From Purpureocillium takamizusanense (Eukaryota > Ascomycota > Sordariomycetes > Hypocreales > Ophiocordycipitaceae), in the NCBI RefSeq assembly GCF_022605165.1, contig NC_063069.1, positions 3,534,001-3,598,000 on the forward strand: DNA of 64,000 bases. The letters are read 5' to 3'. Within the stretch, counting starts at the first letter, position 1; each line of letters starts with the position of its first letter. Shown here in pieces: positions 28,601 through 39,196 of this stretch. The position numbers and the translations under genes are program-made. The notes below the pieces were generated by a model that was not told the DNA's origin, searched no databases, and was given only the letters and a program-made list of their open reading frames with translations.

Positions 28601-31600
28601 CCCACAGCGAATGCAATTCTCGCTCCATGGGGGTTGACGGCTCGCGCTTCTCCCTATCGGCGACAGCGAGAGAATGTAAGGCGAGTGCGTCCTCGCTGAG
28701 CTCCTTCGTTATCTTCCGTAGGAGAGCTCGGTCCGTCTTTCCAGAGAGAACCCTAGGAATCTGCTTGAACGGCATAAACAGTGTCGGGATCATGTATCGA
28801 GGCAGCTTCTGCCCGAGTGATTCGACAAGTGCCGCAAAGCTTGTCCTCATATCCGTAGTAATCGGCAAAAGAGCGGATTGGCCATGGATCTCAAGAGCCT
28901 GTGTTATTTGTGCCTCATTCAGCAGCAATGAAGTGTCTTTGAGGCCGACAAATGCCACAAGCAGCGAATCCTTCGGGTCATCGCTCATAGAGACAACGTC
29001 AGCAACGACCTGGTCGGCCTCGGCACATTGAGTGCGAAGCTGGTGCTCGACTTCATTGAGCTCGATGCGTAAACCTCGCAATTTGACCTGCATATCCTTG
29101 CGACCAAGACACTCAAGCAGACCTTCGGAATTGTATCGGACCAAGTCACCAGTTTTGTAGACCCGTCGGGACACACCAGGACCTTGATCGGGGAGCCATG
29201 CGGGGCCTTCGATGAAAGATGCCGAAGTTTTGATCGGATCGCCAAGATAATGGCGAGCCAAGAGAGGGCCTTGAATGAGTAGCTCGCCAACACAACCCCA
29301 CGGTGTCAGACGGTTGTGGTCATGTGCGTCGGCGATCCAGAACGTTGTGCCAATGGCCTGACCGATGATCATGGGAGAGTCGCTGTGGTCCCTGACCATG
29401 TACGAAGAACACACGATGCAAGTTTCTGTAGGCCCATAAGCCAGAATGAGTTTGGCCTTCTCGGGACCGTCGCCTCCGTTATGCCAAGTTTCGACATTGT
29501 CGGTACGGACTGGTTCACCACCAAGTACCACCGTCTTTAGGCCAGGTACAAGCTTGGGCGAGATGAGTCGGCCCACTGATGGCGTCAGGAGAGTCCAGTT
29601 CACCTTCATCCCATTCATGGCGTTTGCGAGATCATTTACTCGCGAAGAGTCCGAAGGGACACAAACACAGCCACCTTGCGTCAAAGTCACAAGTGTCTCA
29701 ATCAGCGAGGCATCGAAAGCATAGGAGCAGAATTGCATGACCCTCGAAGACGAGTTCAGGTCCAGAGACTCGGCAAATGCAGGTGCCGCAGTTGACAGGC
29801 TGCGATGCTCGATGACAACACCTTTTGGGACACCAGTGCTGCCGGATGTGAACATTGCGTAGACAGCGTTCACTGGCTTGGTCTCTGATGGGAGCAATGA
29901 ATGCGGAGCAGACAACCTGTCGACGAGGGCCTGGGAGACTGTAACACAGCTTTCCGCAATACCTTGGCATGCTTTGCTTGTGGAAGGAGAAACGAGAAGA
30001 AGCCTCGCATTCGCCAGTTGACAGACGGTTCGTCTCCGCTCGACGGGGTGTGACGGGTCAAGAGGAACGAATGCGGCGCCTGCCTTCATGATAGCAACCA
30101 TAGAAATAATGGCCCATGCCGACTTCTCAATACAGAACGGTACAAAAGTGTCTGGACCGATTCCGACGCCAAGTGACAGGAGATGATGTGCAAGGCGAGT
30201 CGAGGCCTCGTCTATCTGGGCGTAGGTGAATGACCCGTCCCAAGCACAGATGGCTTCCGCGGACCCCTGACTCCTGGCCTGAGAGGAGATCAAGTCGTGC
30301 ACGAGCGAATTCTGTGTGGCAGGAATCTCGGAATTGAGTGCTTGGATCCTGCTCAGATCATAGGAGCTGGTCATGTTGATGCTGTCGACTGTGTAGTCCG
30401 AAAGCTCGACGGCCGTGCTAAATTGGCTCACGACCTGCTCAAACTGATGCAGAACAGTGCGCACCTCATCTTCAGAAGTATATGCGGCACTGTATCTAGC
30501 AGTGACCTGTACACTGTTGTCTTGTGGCTCAGGTACGCATTCCAGAATGAAGGGATGGGTGTAGAATCCTTCGTTGAGGGCCTGGGTCACGTTCGTCATG
30601 CCGAGCAAGTCGGCGCTGTTGCCAGATGTCTGAATCACCATCAGGGTCCTAAACCTCGTCGCTTCTCGAGCATCAGAGCTGATACGCGCGATGTTTTGCA
30701 GGCCCTTTTGCTCGAACTGGATCATGTTCACTCCCTGTTGTTGCAACTGGCTGAGGAATTGATGCTGCGATTGAGATCGATCAATGCGCACTCGGACAGG
30801 CACCGTCGCGATTGTAGGCCCGATCATGCCATCGACTCCTCCCAGAGGCGCGTTGCGACCCGACAAGGTTGCGCCGAAGATGACATCGTCAGAGTCAGTG
30901 TATCGGGACAGCACAAATGCCCAAGCCGCCCGCAGGATGGTAGCAATGGTAATATCCGACTCTTTAGCGCGAGCCAAAGGAAATTTGAAGTCGATGGATG
31001 AATCGGCGCTTTGGGTGTGACTCTGGTTTTTCCTCGCAGATCTGCTTCCAGAAGCGAGTCTGGGGAAGTCGGTGACCTTTGCGCCATCGGTTTCGGACTT
31101 CCAGTATACGTCTGATGCGGCGCCATTTGCATCAGAGAGGTAGTTGACGAAGGCGGCATAGGGAAGACCCCTGCTGACCGTTGCTCCATTGTATGCCTTT
31201 TCGACGTCTGACAGAATAACGGGAAGGCTCCAGCCGTCGTAGATAGCGTGGTGCATAGTTATGGCGAGGTACCTTGTGGCTTCATGTTCGGCTCCTGAGG
31301 CTGCACCCACCACCGCGAATCTCATAAGAGGCGTTCCATACCCAATCAGGCTGCGACTATCCCCTGAGAGATAAGTGTCGAGATCTATGTTCTCATCACT
31401 CTGCCATGCAAGGCTCTCCTTTAGTACAACCTGAATGGTCGAGGACGCGGCTTGTACGATTCGGGTGCGCAGAATGGGGTGCGATTGTACAACTGAGCTC
31501 CATGCTTGGCGGAGTTGGTCAAAGTCAAGTGATGGAGGAACTCGTAGAACATTTCGAGCAATGTAGCTTCCCTTTTGTTTCACAGAGCTTGCCATCACTG

Positions 31601-34600
31601 CCTCTTGGAGGGCAGTGCAAGGATAAGCGTCCTCGGCCTGAGACATGTCGGTGACATCGTCGCATTGTTGTTGAATAGCCGCGGTCAGAGACTCGATAGT
31701 GACATCCCTGGGTAGCAACGAAAATGCCGGTATCTCTTGGCGGTGCTGTGCGTCACGTATGGCCATAGTTGCATGTTGGCTGAGTCTCGGGTCGCGGAAA
31801 ATATCGGCAACGGTCAGAGTGATATGTCTGCGACGAGCTGCCGAAACAAGCCGCATAGCAGCAATAGAGTCGCCACCAAGCCTTAGGAAATTGTCATCCG
31901 CCATAATTGACTCGGGTGCTTTGCCAAGAACAGAAGCCCAAATACCCCGAAGCTCCAGCTCCATGGGGGTGGTCGCCGCTCGTTTGCGCTCGGTGGAGAG
32001 TGCACCTGCAGCCTCATGTCCTTGAAGCGAGTAAGTCCCGATGCCAGCCTCAGACATGGTGCTGACGAGTTCAACAAGCTTTCTGTTGTCGACCTTGTCC
32101 GACAGTGTGAGTGGGAAGTTGCTGAGAGGAATATACAAAGACGGAATCATATACTGAGGCAGCGCCGTGAGAAGGTCGCTTGCGAGGTCAGACACGCGTG
32201 CGCCGAATGCAGGATTAGGAGAAAGGACGTGAACACCCGTCGGCGGATCCCCAGACTCCCCGGCTTCGCGGATAAAGGCAACGAGAACGTCCCTTGGCAG
32301 TGCTGTATTGGCACCATCGGATCCGCCCTTGGGCACAATGACGACGGCCGTCTGACTTGTTTTCGAGCTTTGTAGGCTTGCCATTGCCTTGACTTGGTGC
32401 TGAATTTCTCCCAGCTCAAGGCGCTGACCATTGAGCTTTGCTTGCCGATCATTGACCCTGCTCACATACTGTAAGTTGCCGTCAGGCATTCGTCTTGCCA
32501 AGTCGCCAGTGCGGTATGCTCGTTTCGCGAAGCCAGTGTTGTCCTTTCCAGTATCGTACTTTATCAAGAAGGGCGCATTGTCTATGAATGCATTCGCGGT
32601 CTTTTCGGGGTCGCAAAGATATCCACGCGCGAGAGAAGGACCTTGAGCGTAAATTTCGCCAACGCATCCCGGTGGGGTGAGGGTCTCGCCATCGGCCTCG
32701 ACAAGCCATCCAATGCTGCTGGTGTTATAGCCAAGAATACTGTCTACCGCGTCCTGGATAGATCGTATCCTGTGACTGGATACAATGACGGCACACTCTG
32801 TAGGGCCGTATCCGTTGAATAAGTCGACTTGACCCCACCATTGTTCGACACACTTTCTCGTGATGGCCTCTCCTCCGACAATAAGGGTCTTCAGAGTAGG
32901 CACCTCGTCTGGCTGAATCAGTAGCGCGAAGGATGGCGTAAAGCCAGCAAAGTTGATCTCCATGTCGCGAATCGACTTTGGCAAATTGTTCATGCGCTCA
33001 TGCTCCGTGGGAATGCAAACGCAACCGCCAAACATTAGAGTACAAATCGTCTCAATCATATTAGCATCGAATCCATGAGCAGAAAACTGGAGAGCGCGGG
33101 TGTGAGTCCCAAACCCCAAAAGATTACCCTGGTTTGTGCAAGTGGATGAAAGAGCTTCATGCTCAATAACGACGCCTTTCGGTGTACCTGTTGTGCCCGA
33201 AGTGAAGAGGCAATATGCAGCGGTCCGGGGGGTAGCTCGCCCTTGGAGCTTCGTCGATGCGTCGCTGGGTAAATGGAGAGACAGCAAAAAATCCAGTGTA
33301 ATCTCAACAACAAACTCCACGGTTCCGGTAGTCTCCTGGGACATTTTCGTGGCAGTGTAAGGTGTGACGAGCATGAACCTTGTACCCAACTGCTGCACGA
33401 TCTGCAGGCGTCGTTTTTCGGGATGAGAATGTTCTAGTGGAACAAATGCCGCGCCAGTCTTGAGAATGGCGATTTGTGCCACGGCATACATCGTGCCTTT
33501 CTCGAAGCAACATGGCACGAAGGCGTCCACTTCTAAGCCAAGTGATACCAAGTGCAGCGCAAGTCTCGTGGCCAACTCATCGAGTTCGCGATAAGTGAAG
33601 GTTTGTGTCATGGAGACGAGCGCTGGCGACGAAGGACGCTCTAATCTCCGTCGCGAAATAATGTCATGGGCACATTCGGATACCAAGGTCGGCCGCTTTT
33701 TGTTCACTTTCGACACATGGTCCTGAAGCTCTGCGTCGGATGCCAATGCTACTTCGCTCAAAGGGGTTGTCGCATCAGCCCGAGTCAGCTCATCCATGAC
33801 GTGAGCGAGTTGGTGGCAAATGGTCTCAACCATGGCCTCTGAAAGTACATTGTTGTCAAAGCTAATGTTGACGCGCAGTGACTTGCCCGGCTCGTCAATA
33901 ATGCCTTCCAAGATAAATGCATGTGTATGAAAGTTGGCTCCATGCATAGCCGCGTTGCCTAAGTCAAGCAGCTTCGTCGTGGTAGCCTGACAGCTACCCT
34001 CCTCTTGGGGCGTTTGAAGCACCAGGAGAGTCTGGATACTAGACACATTCTCTGCTCCGTCTCCAAGTCGCGCGATGTTCTGGAGGCCGTATTGCTCATA
34101 TGCCAGCATGTCTGTCGTTGCTTCTTGGAGTCTTCGTAGATAATCGTGGACCATCTGTGAAGGATCTAGCCGAACGCGGATAGGGACAGTATTGACTGTC
34201 GGACCAACAATCGATTCAATTCCCTGAACACCAATACCGCGACCTGTGACGACAGCCCCGTACAGGACATCGTCTGTTCTTGAGTACTTTCCCTGAACGA
34301 TGGCCCACGCGGCGCGGAGCAGAGTTGTGGTCGTGATGTGCGAATCCGGGTGACGAGGAAGAGGCATCGAATGAGTCACGAGGTTTTCTTTGCGGATGTC
34401 GTCCGAATTCTTGGCGGTCGGGGGGAAAGAAGGTCGAGAAGAACCTTCCAGTTGGGCGTGCCAGAAGGATGCCGCGTCCACGCCGGCAATAGACTGGGTA
34501 TGTTGGATGAAGCGCGTGAATGGGATCGGGTCTTCGAGATCCGATGTGCCGTTATTATAGAGCGCATTGACTTCGTGTGCCACGATACGTAGAGACGGCC

Positions 34601-37600
34601 CATCATACATGGCGTGATGTGCTGTCCACACGAAGGAAATTCCCCTGCTGTCTTTGGGTTGGATGAGCGCATACCTGGAGAGCGGCTTTCCCGTCGCCAT
34701 AGGAATCGCAACATCACGGCGAAGGTAGTCGTCCAAGTCATCAGACTCAATCCAGGGCATCGTCTCAGCCTTTAGTACAACCTGAACCATGCCAGCTGTT
34801 TGCGCGTCAACGATACGCGTGCGTAACATGGCGTTTCGCAGCATGACGTTGCGCCAGGCTTGCTTAAATCGGGGTACGTCGATGTCGGAAGGCAGCGTAA
34901 AAACAATACGTCCCGTATAGGACGTTGGCTGCTTGTATGACAAGGCCATGAGTCCAATCTGCATGGTCGTGCAAGGGTAAACGTCGACGATGTCGCTGGA
35001 TGAGACCATGTCGCACATCCTGGCTACCTCTTGCTTCATATCATCAATGTCGGTTTCGTCCACGAGTAGCTGGAATGGCTGTGCATCCACGGCTACCTTC
35101 CCGTCAATCAACGTCGCAGCGGCCATATCTTTGAGTTGGGGAGCTTTGAAGACCGTAGCAACGTTCAATACAAGGCCCCTCCGAGCCGCGAGATTGACGA
35201 GCTTCATCGCGCCGATGGAATCGCCACCTAGAGCAAAGAAGTCGGTGTGGCGGCCGATGATGGTCAAGTTTTCGATCCCAATAGCCGCAGCCCAGATCGT
35301 CCTCATTTCATTCTCCAGCCGCGTGGTCGGTTCGTCGATGCCCACGACGTGTTGGCCCTCAGGAGCGAACTTCAGTCTCTCTTCTGGACCAATATCCTTC
35401 ACGAGCGAGACGAGATGACGCCGGTTAACCTTTCCTGATGACGTCCTAGGAGGAGTACCGTCTAAAATTAAGTAGCTTGACGGCATCATGTAACGAGGGA
35501 GTACTTTGGCGAGATACTGATGAGTCGCGGACACCAACCGCTGCCGTTCTGGAGAAATAGGTTCCGCCAAGTGAACCTCCTCGTCGTCATTGGCATGTGC
35601 ATCCCACATAAAAACTGCAAGATACTTTGGCTCGCTGTTTTCTCCACGCACAATGTCAACCATGGCGTTGGTGGTGCTCGGCATCGCCTGGAGGACACGG
35701 GATTCGATCTCGCCGATCTCGACCCTTTGCCCATGTAGTTTGATCTGGGTATCCTTCCGCCCGATGAAGGTAAAGGTTCCATCACCATTCTGGCGAACCA
35801 AGTCACCGGTGCGGTAAAGTCGTCGCTTTACTTGTCTCCAGGCACTCTGTTGTATCGGGGGCAGCCAGTCAACATCCTCCAGCCAGTTGGCAGTGGCTTT
35901 CTCGTCGACTCCTTCGAGATATCCTCGAGCCAACATGGGCCCTTCGACAAGCAGCTCTCCGATGCATCCTACTGGAACAAGTTGCTTGATGTCTCTGGGG
36001 TCAACAACCCAGAAAACGGTTGCTAGTGGTCTACCAAGGTTAGCCGTTGAAGCTCCAAACTCACCGAGCTCAGTGTTCCACGCTGCCGCGGAAGCCTCAG
36101 AAGGCCCGTATGCACCATGAAGAACCACCTTGCCTCTCCACTTGTCTGCTGTTTTGTTAGTGATTGCCTCACCCATAAGCACCAATTGCTGGATGCTTGG
36201 AACGTCGTCGGGGTTCAACAACCCAGCGACGGTAGGAGTCAGGTAGACGACTTCGGCATGGAGCTTGTTGATGCTTCCAGCCAGGTCACTGACTCTCTCT
36301 TGCTCATTTGGCATGCAAATACAGCCTCCATGCATGAGCGTAATGAGGACGTCAAAGATGCCGACATCAAATGTGAAGGCGGAGAACTGATAAACTCGAG
36401 TTCCGGGCCCAATTTCCATCTTAGGCGCCGTCGCGACACCCGTGGTGCAGAAGCTGCCATGGGAAATCACCATGCCCTTGGGCTTACCAGTACTACCTGA
36501 CGTGAAGATAGCAAAGCTTGCGTGATGTGGTTGCACGGATTCTTGAGGGTGTTGGTCCTGAAGAGGAGCCTCATTTTGTTCCAGTGAACGGACGGATTGT
36601 TCGTCCACGAACAATAGCGTCTCCAACCCGCTGAGCAGCTCGACAGCTTCTTGGCACTCCGTTGACGCCAACATCACAGTCGCCTTGGTGTCGTCCCGTA
36701 TTCCCTGCAGTCGTGCCTGGGGCGCCGTCGGGTCCAGTGGTACGAAGCCAGCACCGGCTTGCTGCACAGCAACGATGGCAACGACAGCCCACGCAGACTT
36801 GGGGAAGCAGATGGGAACAAGGTCATCAGGTTTGACACCCGCTCTCCGCAGCCTGCTTGCAAGCTTGGATGCAAGCGCATCCAGCTCAGAATATGTGAGG
36901 TCCTTGTCCCAAGATGCCACAGCAGCACCGTTGGGCTGGCTGTGAACTTGTTGGGCGATGAGCCAGTGTGTACATGCCTCGGTCGCTGGGCTCAAGTCTC
37001 CCTGAGCCTCGAACACGCGACCGAGGTCCTTAGGGCCAATGGTTTGAATGTGCGAAACTTGGCTGTCAGGATGCTCAGTGATGGACTGGAGTATGTGGGT
37101 GAACGAATCGACAAGGCTTGCAGCGTTTTCCTTGGACAAGGAGGTTGTTTTATACGTAAAAGAGAGAGAAAGGGTGTCGGAGGCCAGCTCAGCGAGCAAA
37201 GTAACATCGTACTATGAGAGAGTTTTGGTCAGTGAACGAGAGTGGTTCTTGGTCTTTAAAAGCCTACCTCGCTAGACGCTACAGTCTCTGCAACTTTGAA
37301 GTATATGTCATCGTCACTTGTGCCAGCCTGATCCGGAGATGAGTAAACGAAAGACAATAGTGTGTTGAAGAGTGATCGTCCGCCAAGTTGCAGTGAGTTC
37401 TGGATGCTCGCCAAGCTGCAATACTGATTCGCAATCGCAGCGCCGGATTGTTTCTGTATGGCATGCAACAGCCCAGTCAAAGTTGCCGCGTCAGTAAAGC
37501 CGAATTGGACTCGGCAAGTGAGAAGGTGAATGAAGGTGCCAATCATGTTTTGTAAGCCAGGGACCGGCTCGTCGCGACCCGACGCAAGGTACCCAAAACA

Positions 37601-39196
37601 CACATCGTCGGTTTGCGTGTAGCCTCTCAGTATCACTGCCCACGTGGCTTGCAAGAGGACTGGGATAGTTATCCCGAGGGTTTTGCAGAATTTTTGCGCT
37701 TGCGACGAGGCTATGTTGACCTGAACGGTTCGGTCTTCCCTGGTAGTTGGAGCATCTGAAGATGTGAGCGATGGGAAGTGGCAGGGATCGAGGCCACTGA
37801 GTGTTCGCGTCCAATATTCCAGAGGCTCCTCTAGTGAGTTACTCCTAACTTGGGCGATGTAGCGGCCGAGGTGGTAAGACTCGGTTTGGGTTGCCGAGCC
37901 GCCGATGCGTCGCCTCGAGTACGCCTTCCTCAGTTCCTTCAACAGCAGCCCGGCAGACAGGCCATCCACGATAGAGTGGTGGATCTCAATCTTACAAAAG
38001 ACGCTTCCATCGATTGTCGAGCATGTTGTTAATCGGTGCGCCGGTCGCAGTTCCGAGAATGTAGCCGACTGTTGTTGCTCGAGCAGTTGAACAGCCTGCT
38101 TACCGTCTCTTGCCGACTCCTTCAAGCGCCGGATGTCACACTCGACGCCCGTGAGGACGATTTGGTCGAAGCCGGCACCATTGCGTACGCTTGGGGCAAA
38201 CACAGTGCGCAAGGCTCCATGATGCGCGACAACATCGCGCCACGCCTGTTCAAGTAGTTCAAGATCAATTGGGTCGTTCGTTGTGCCCTTGGCCACCTCG
38301 AAGATTCGCTCGATTCGATAGCTCTCTGGAAAACGAATCGCCGCTAGCAAAATGCCTTCCTGGACCGTAGTGCACGGATACGCGGTCTCCAGGCCAATTT
38401 CACCATTGCCGTTGCTGCTCGCAACGATGCGAGTCGCCGTCGTCTCTTTAAACCTGACCAGCTCGGACTCTGAAAGTTGAAGAAGTGGGAATGGATTTTC
38501 ATGTGTCGTTGCAATCGTTGGGGCTGGGCTCGGAGTCTTCTTTGCGGCACCGTTTGTTTCGGGTGACTGAAGTCGCGCAAGCTGCTCAAGGCTCTCCGCG
38601 AGAAGAATGTCGGGAACTCGTAGTCGCAACGTCTCGTCCAACTCGGCGCATCGTGCCATGAGCTCGATGGCGCTAATGGAATCGCCGCCTTGTCGAACAA
38701 ATGATTTGCTGGTATCAATGTCGGCAGAATTATGACCCAGTACCTCGGCGGCGGCTGCAACGATCAGATCCAGCTGAGTCCGTGGCATCGTCGTTTTGCC
38801 GCGGTCTGACTCGGAACCGCTGCTGCTTTCCTCCTCGCCATGAAGCACCATTCGCTGCAGCTTTACCGTATCCACGGCACCCGTATCTTTCAACGTCGGT
38901 AGTCTGTCTAGGACGATCCATTTCTTCGGAGTGGTAAACTTTTGCCCCATTCTGGTATCGCTGTTGTACAACTTCTTCGTATATTGAACGAGAGACTTGC
39001 GGAGTCGCCGAACAAGCACGGAGTCTGGCTCACGACCTTCATTGTCGCCATCGGATCGAGAAATGACGATAGCCCAGGGCGCTTCCTCCTCCTGATCACC
39101 AGACTTCGGTGTGTTCAGCACCTTCGCTTGAGACACATTCTGATCGAGTAAAAGGTGCGCCTCGGCCTGGGCTGTCCAGTTGATCGTGGACTCCAT
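3291..39196 (-). CDS. Giant lipoaminopeptide (leucinostatin-type) non-ribosomal peptide synthetase, 10 modules plus terminal reductase
   Basis: Two exons, 39196-37268 and 37211-3291, flank a 56-nt intron with a GTAGGC donor, CTGAC branch point and TAG acceptor. The joined protein is about 11,949 aa. Without the splice, the first frame ends within 12 bases past the donor and the second begins in mid C domain, so the join is needed. Order: C-terminal scrap of an adenylating domain, T0, then ten C-A-T modules, then an NAD(P)-dependent thioester reductase. All eleven T domains carry GGDS and all ten C domains carry HHxxxDG. There is no epimerisation or N-methylation domain. The second exon is 33.9 kb without interruption. 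Pocket residues read by eye (235, 236, 239, 278, 299, 301, 322, 330, 331, Lys517): A1 DVFYVMAAAK, A2 DAIGIGGVIK, A3 DAILVGAIVK, A4 DLGFLAGLFK, A5 DASLVGAVLK, A6 DALLVGAVAK, A7 DLGFLAGVFK, A8 destroyed, A9 DVAMVVAMFK, A10 DVGMVGGIYK. Residue order, acyl loading and reductive release resemble the leucinostatin synthetase; the exact product is inferred. The enzyme is expected to be cytosolic. Confidence 0.95.
4640..8059 (-). other. NRPS module 10 (C-A-T), pocket DVGMVGGIYK
   Basis: The C domain has HHSIYDG near 7536-7562. A10 has [11 protein letters not shown] near 6040-6076, FDVSLGE and NGYGPAE; T10 GGDSIR is near 4759. A run of methionine codons (CAT repeats on the + strand, 5115-5129) lies in the C-terminal part of the A domain. 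This is the last residue before reductive release. In leucinostatin that residue is beta-alanine; the pocket does not prove this. Confidence 0.7.
8060..11454 (-). other. NRPS module 9 (C-A-T), pocket DVAMVVAMFK
   Basis: The C domain has HHSIYDG near 10922-10948. A9 has [11 protein letters not shown] near 9459-9495, FDVSIAE, NAYGPSE and an intact C-terminal lysine block (SLKLDR). T9 is near 8179 and reads HGGDSIA. The pocket is unlike the Aib type of modules 4 and 7. If module 8 is skipped, this is residue 8; I cannot assign the amino acid. Confidence 0.7.
11455..14809 (-). other. NRPS module 8 (C-A-T) with a destroyed adenylation domain
   Basis: The C domain is intact (HHAVYDG near 14291-14316), and T8 is intact (GGDSIS near 11575), with a normal C domain after it. 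The A domain between them (about 13320-11760) is still in frame but has lost nearly every catalytic motif. The P-loop reads [13 protein letters not shown], and the pocket motif FDxS is replaced by SEVF (Asp235 gone). NxYGPTE is replaced by YALSTPES, and YRTGDL by FQTGIYAKY (catalytic Asp lost). The GRxDxQVKxRG block is unrecognisable, and the A10 lysine block reads [10 protein letters not shown] with no lysine. Only the A6 stretch [13 protein letters not shown] is normal. The module is probably skipped or charged by another A domain. Confidence 0.85.
14810..18304 (-). other. NRPS module 7 (C-A-T), Aib-type pocket DLGFLAGVFK
   Basis: The C domain has HHAVYDG near 17758-17784. A7 has [11 protein letters not shown] near 16211-16245, FDLCIGE and NGWGPAE; T7 GGDSIA is near 14930. 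Nine of ten pocket residues equal those of module 4. An Aib residue is expected. Because module 8 has no working A domain, this domain is also a candidate for charging T8. Confidence 0.75.
18305..21659 (-). other. NRPS module 6 (C-A-T), aliphatic pocket DALLVGAVAK
   Basis: The C domain has HHAIYDG near 21167-21192. A6 has [11 protein letters not shown] near 19705-19740 and FDASVLE; T6 GGDSVS is near 18424. The pocket again shares DAxLVGA with modules 3 and 5. Two neighbouring aliphatic modules (5 and 6) match the Leu-Leu pair of leucinostatin. Confidence 0.72.
21660..25024 (-). other. NRPS module 5 (C-A-T), aliphatic pocket DASLVGAVLK
   Basis: The C domain has HHSVYDG near 24501-24527. A5 has [11 protein letters not shown] near 23052-23088 and FDASVSE; T5 GGDSVS is near 21781. 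The pocket belongs to the DAxLVGA group of modules 3 and 6, so an aliphatic residue such as leucine is likely. Confidence 0.72.
25025..28409 (-). other. NRPS module 4 (C-A-T), Aib-type pocket DLGFLAGLFK
   Basis: The C domain has HHAIYDG near 27890-27916. A4 has [11 protein letters not shown] near 26413-26450, FDLCIGE, and NGWGPSE in place of NxYGPTE. T4 GGDSIA is near 25144. The DLGFLAGxFK pocket is the type I associate with Aib/isovaline-loading modules of fungal peptaibol synthetases. It is very similar to module 7, so these two A domains probably arose by duplication within the gene. Confidence 0.75.
28410..31749 (-). other. NRPS module 3 (C-A-T), aliphatic pocket DAILVGAIVK
   Basis: The C domain has HHAIYDG near 31230-31256. 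A3 has [11 protein letters not shown] near 29820-29853 and FDASLIE; T3 GGDSVA is near 28530. The pocket shares DAxLVGA with modules 5 and 6, so the same kind of branched aliphatic residue (Leu, Ile or Val) is expected. In leucinostatin, position 3 is hydroxyleucine. Hydroxylation would need a separate oxygenase. Confidence 0.72.
31750..35099 (-). other. NRPS module 2 (C-A-T), pocket DAIGIGGVIK
   Basis: The C domain has HHAMYDG near 34600-34620. A2 has [11 protein letters not shown] near 33170-33205 (Thr for the usual Ser) and FDANMIE. T2 GGDSIA is near 31866. Three pocket positions are glycine, which suggests an open pocket for a bulky side chain. In leucinostatin, position 2 is the long polyketide-derived amino acid, so the fit is good but inferred. 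Confidence 0.72.
35100..38559 (-). other. NRPS module 1 (C-A-T), pocket DVFYVMAAAK
   Basis: The C domain has HHSIVDG near 37970-37990 and contains the gene's only intron (37212-37267). It would join the acyl starter to the first residue. The A1 P-loop ([11 protein letters not shown]) is near 36480-36510, the pocket motif reads FDVGIFD, and T1 GGDSIG is near 35218-35229. If the leucinostatin order holds, this residue is proline or 4-methylproline; the code alone does not prove it. Confidence 0.75.
38560..39196 (-). other. NRPS loading region: adenylation-domain remnant and T0
   Basis: The protein starts directly with about 110 residues that resemble only the C-terminal subdomain of an acyl-adenylating enzyme ([18 protein letters not shown] corresponds to the usual LPxxxxGKVDRxxL). 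There is no P-loop and no substrate-binding core. T0 follows with GGDSIS; its phosphopantetheine serine is near 38679 (residue ~173). Such a start cannot load an amino acid by itself. It fits delivery of an acyl group by a separate ligase, and an AMP-ligase gene lies at 50950-53018. Boundaries are approximate. Confidence 0.8.

Noticed and set aside
30297..31001. 234-codon open frame on the + strand inside the NRPS gene
   Set aside because: It lies opposite C/T-domain coding sequence with clear motifs on the minus strand. Its translation shows no family features and follows from the codon bias of the true frame. The same holds for 13182-13823, 15327-15920, 16041-16790 and 28153-29031 (+).
37256..39196. 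Separate 646-codon gene upstream of the NRPS
   Set aside because: The frame ends right after a GTAGGC donor, and the next frame starts in the middle of the same C domain. A 56-nt intron with a branch point joins them in phase, so it is exon 1 of the NRPS.
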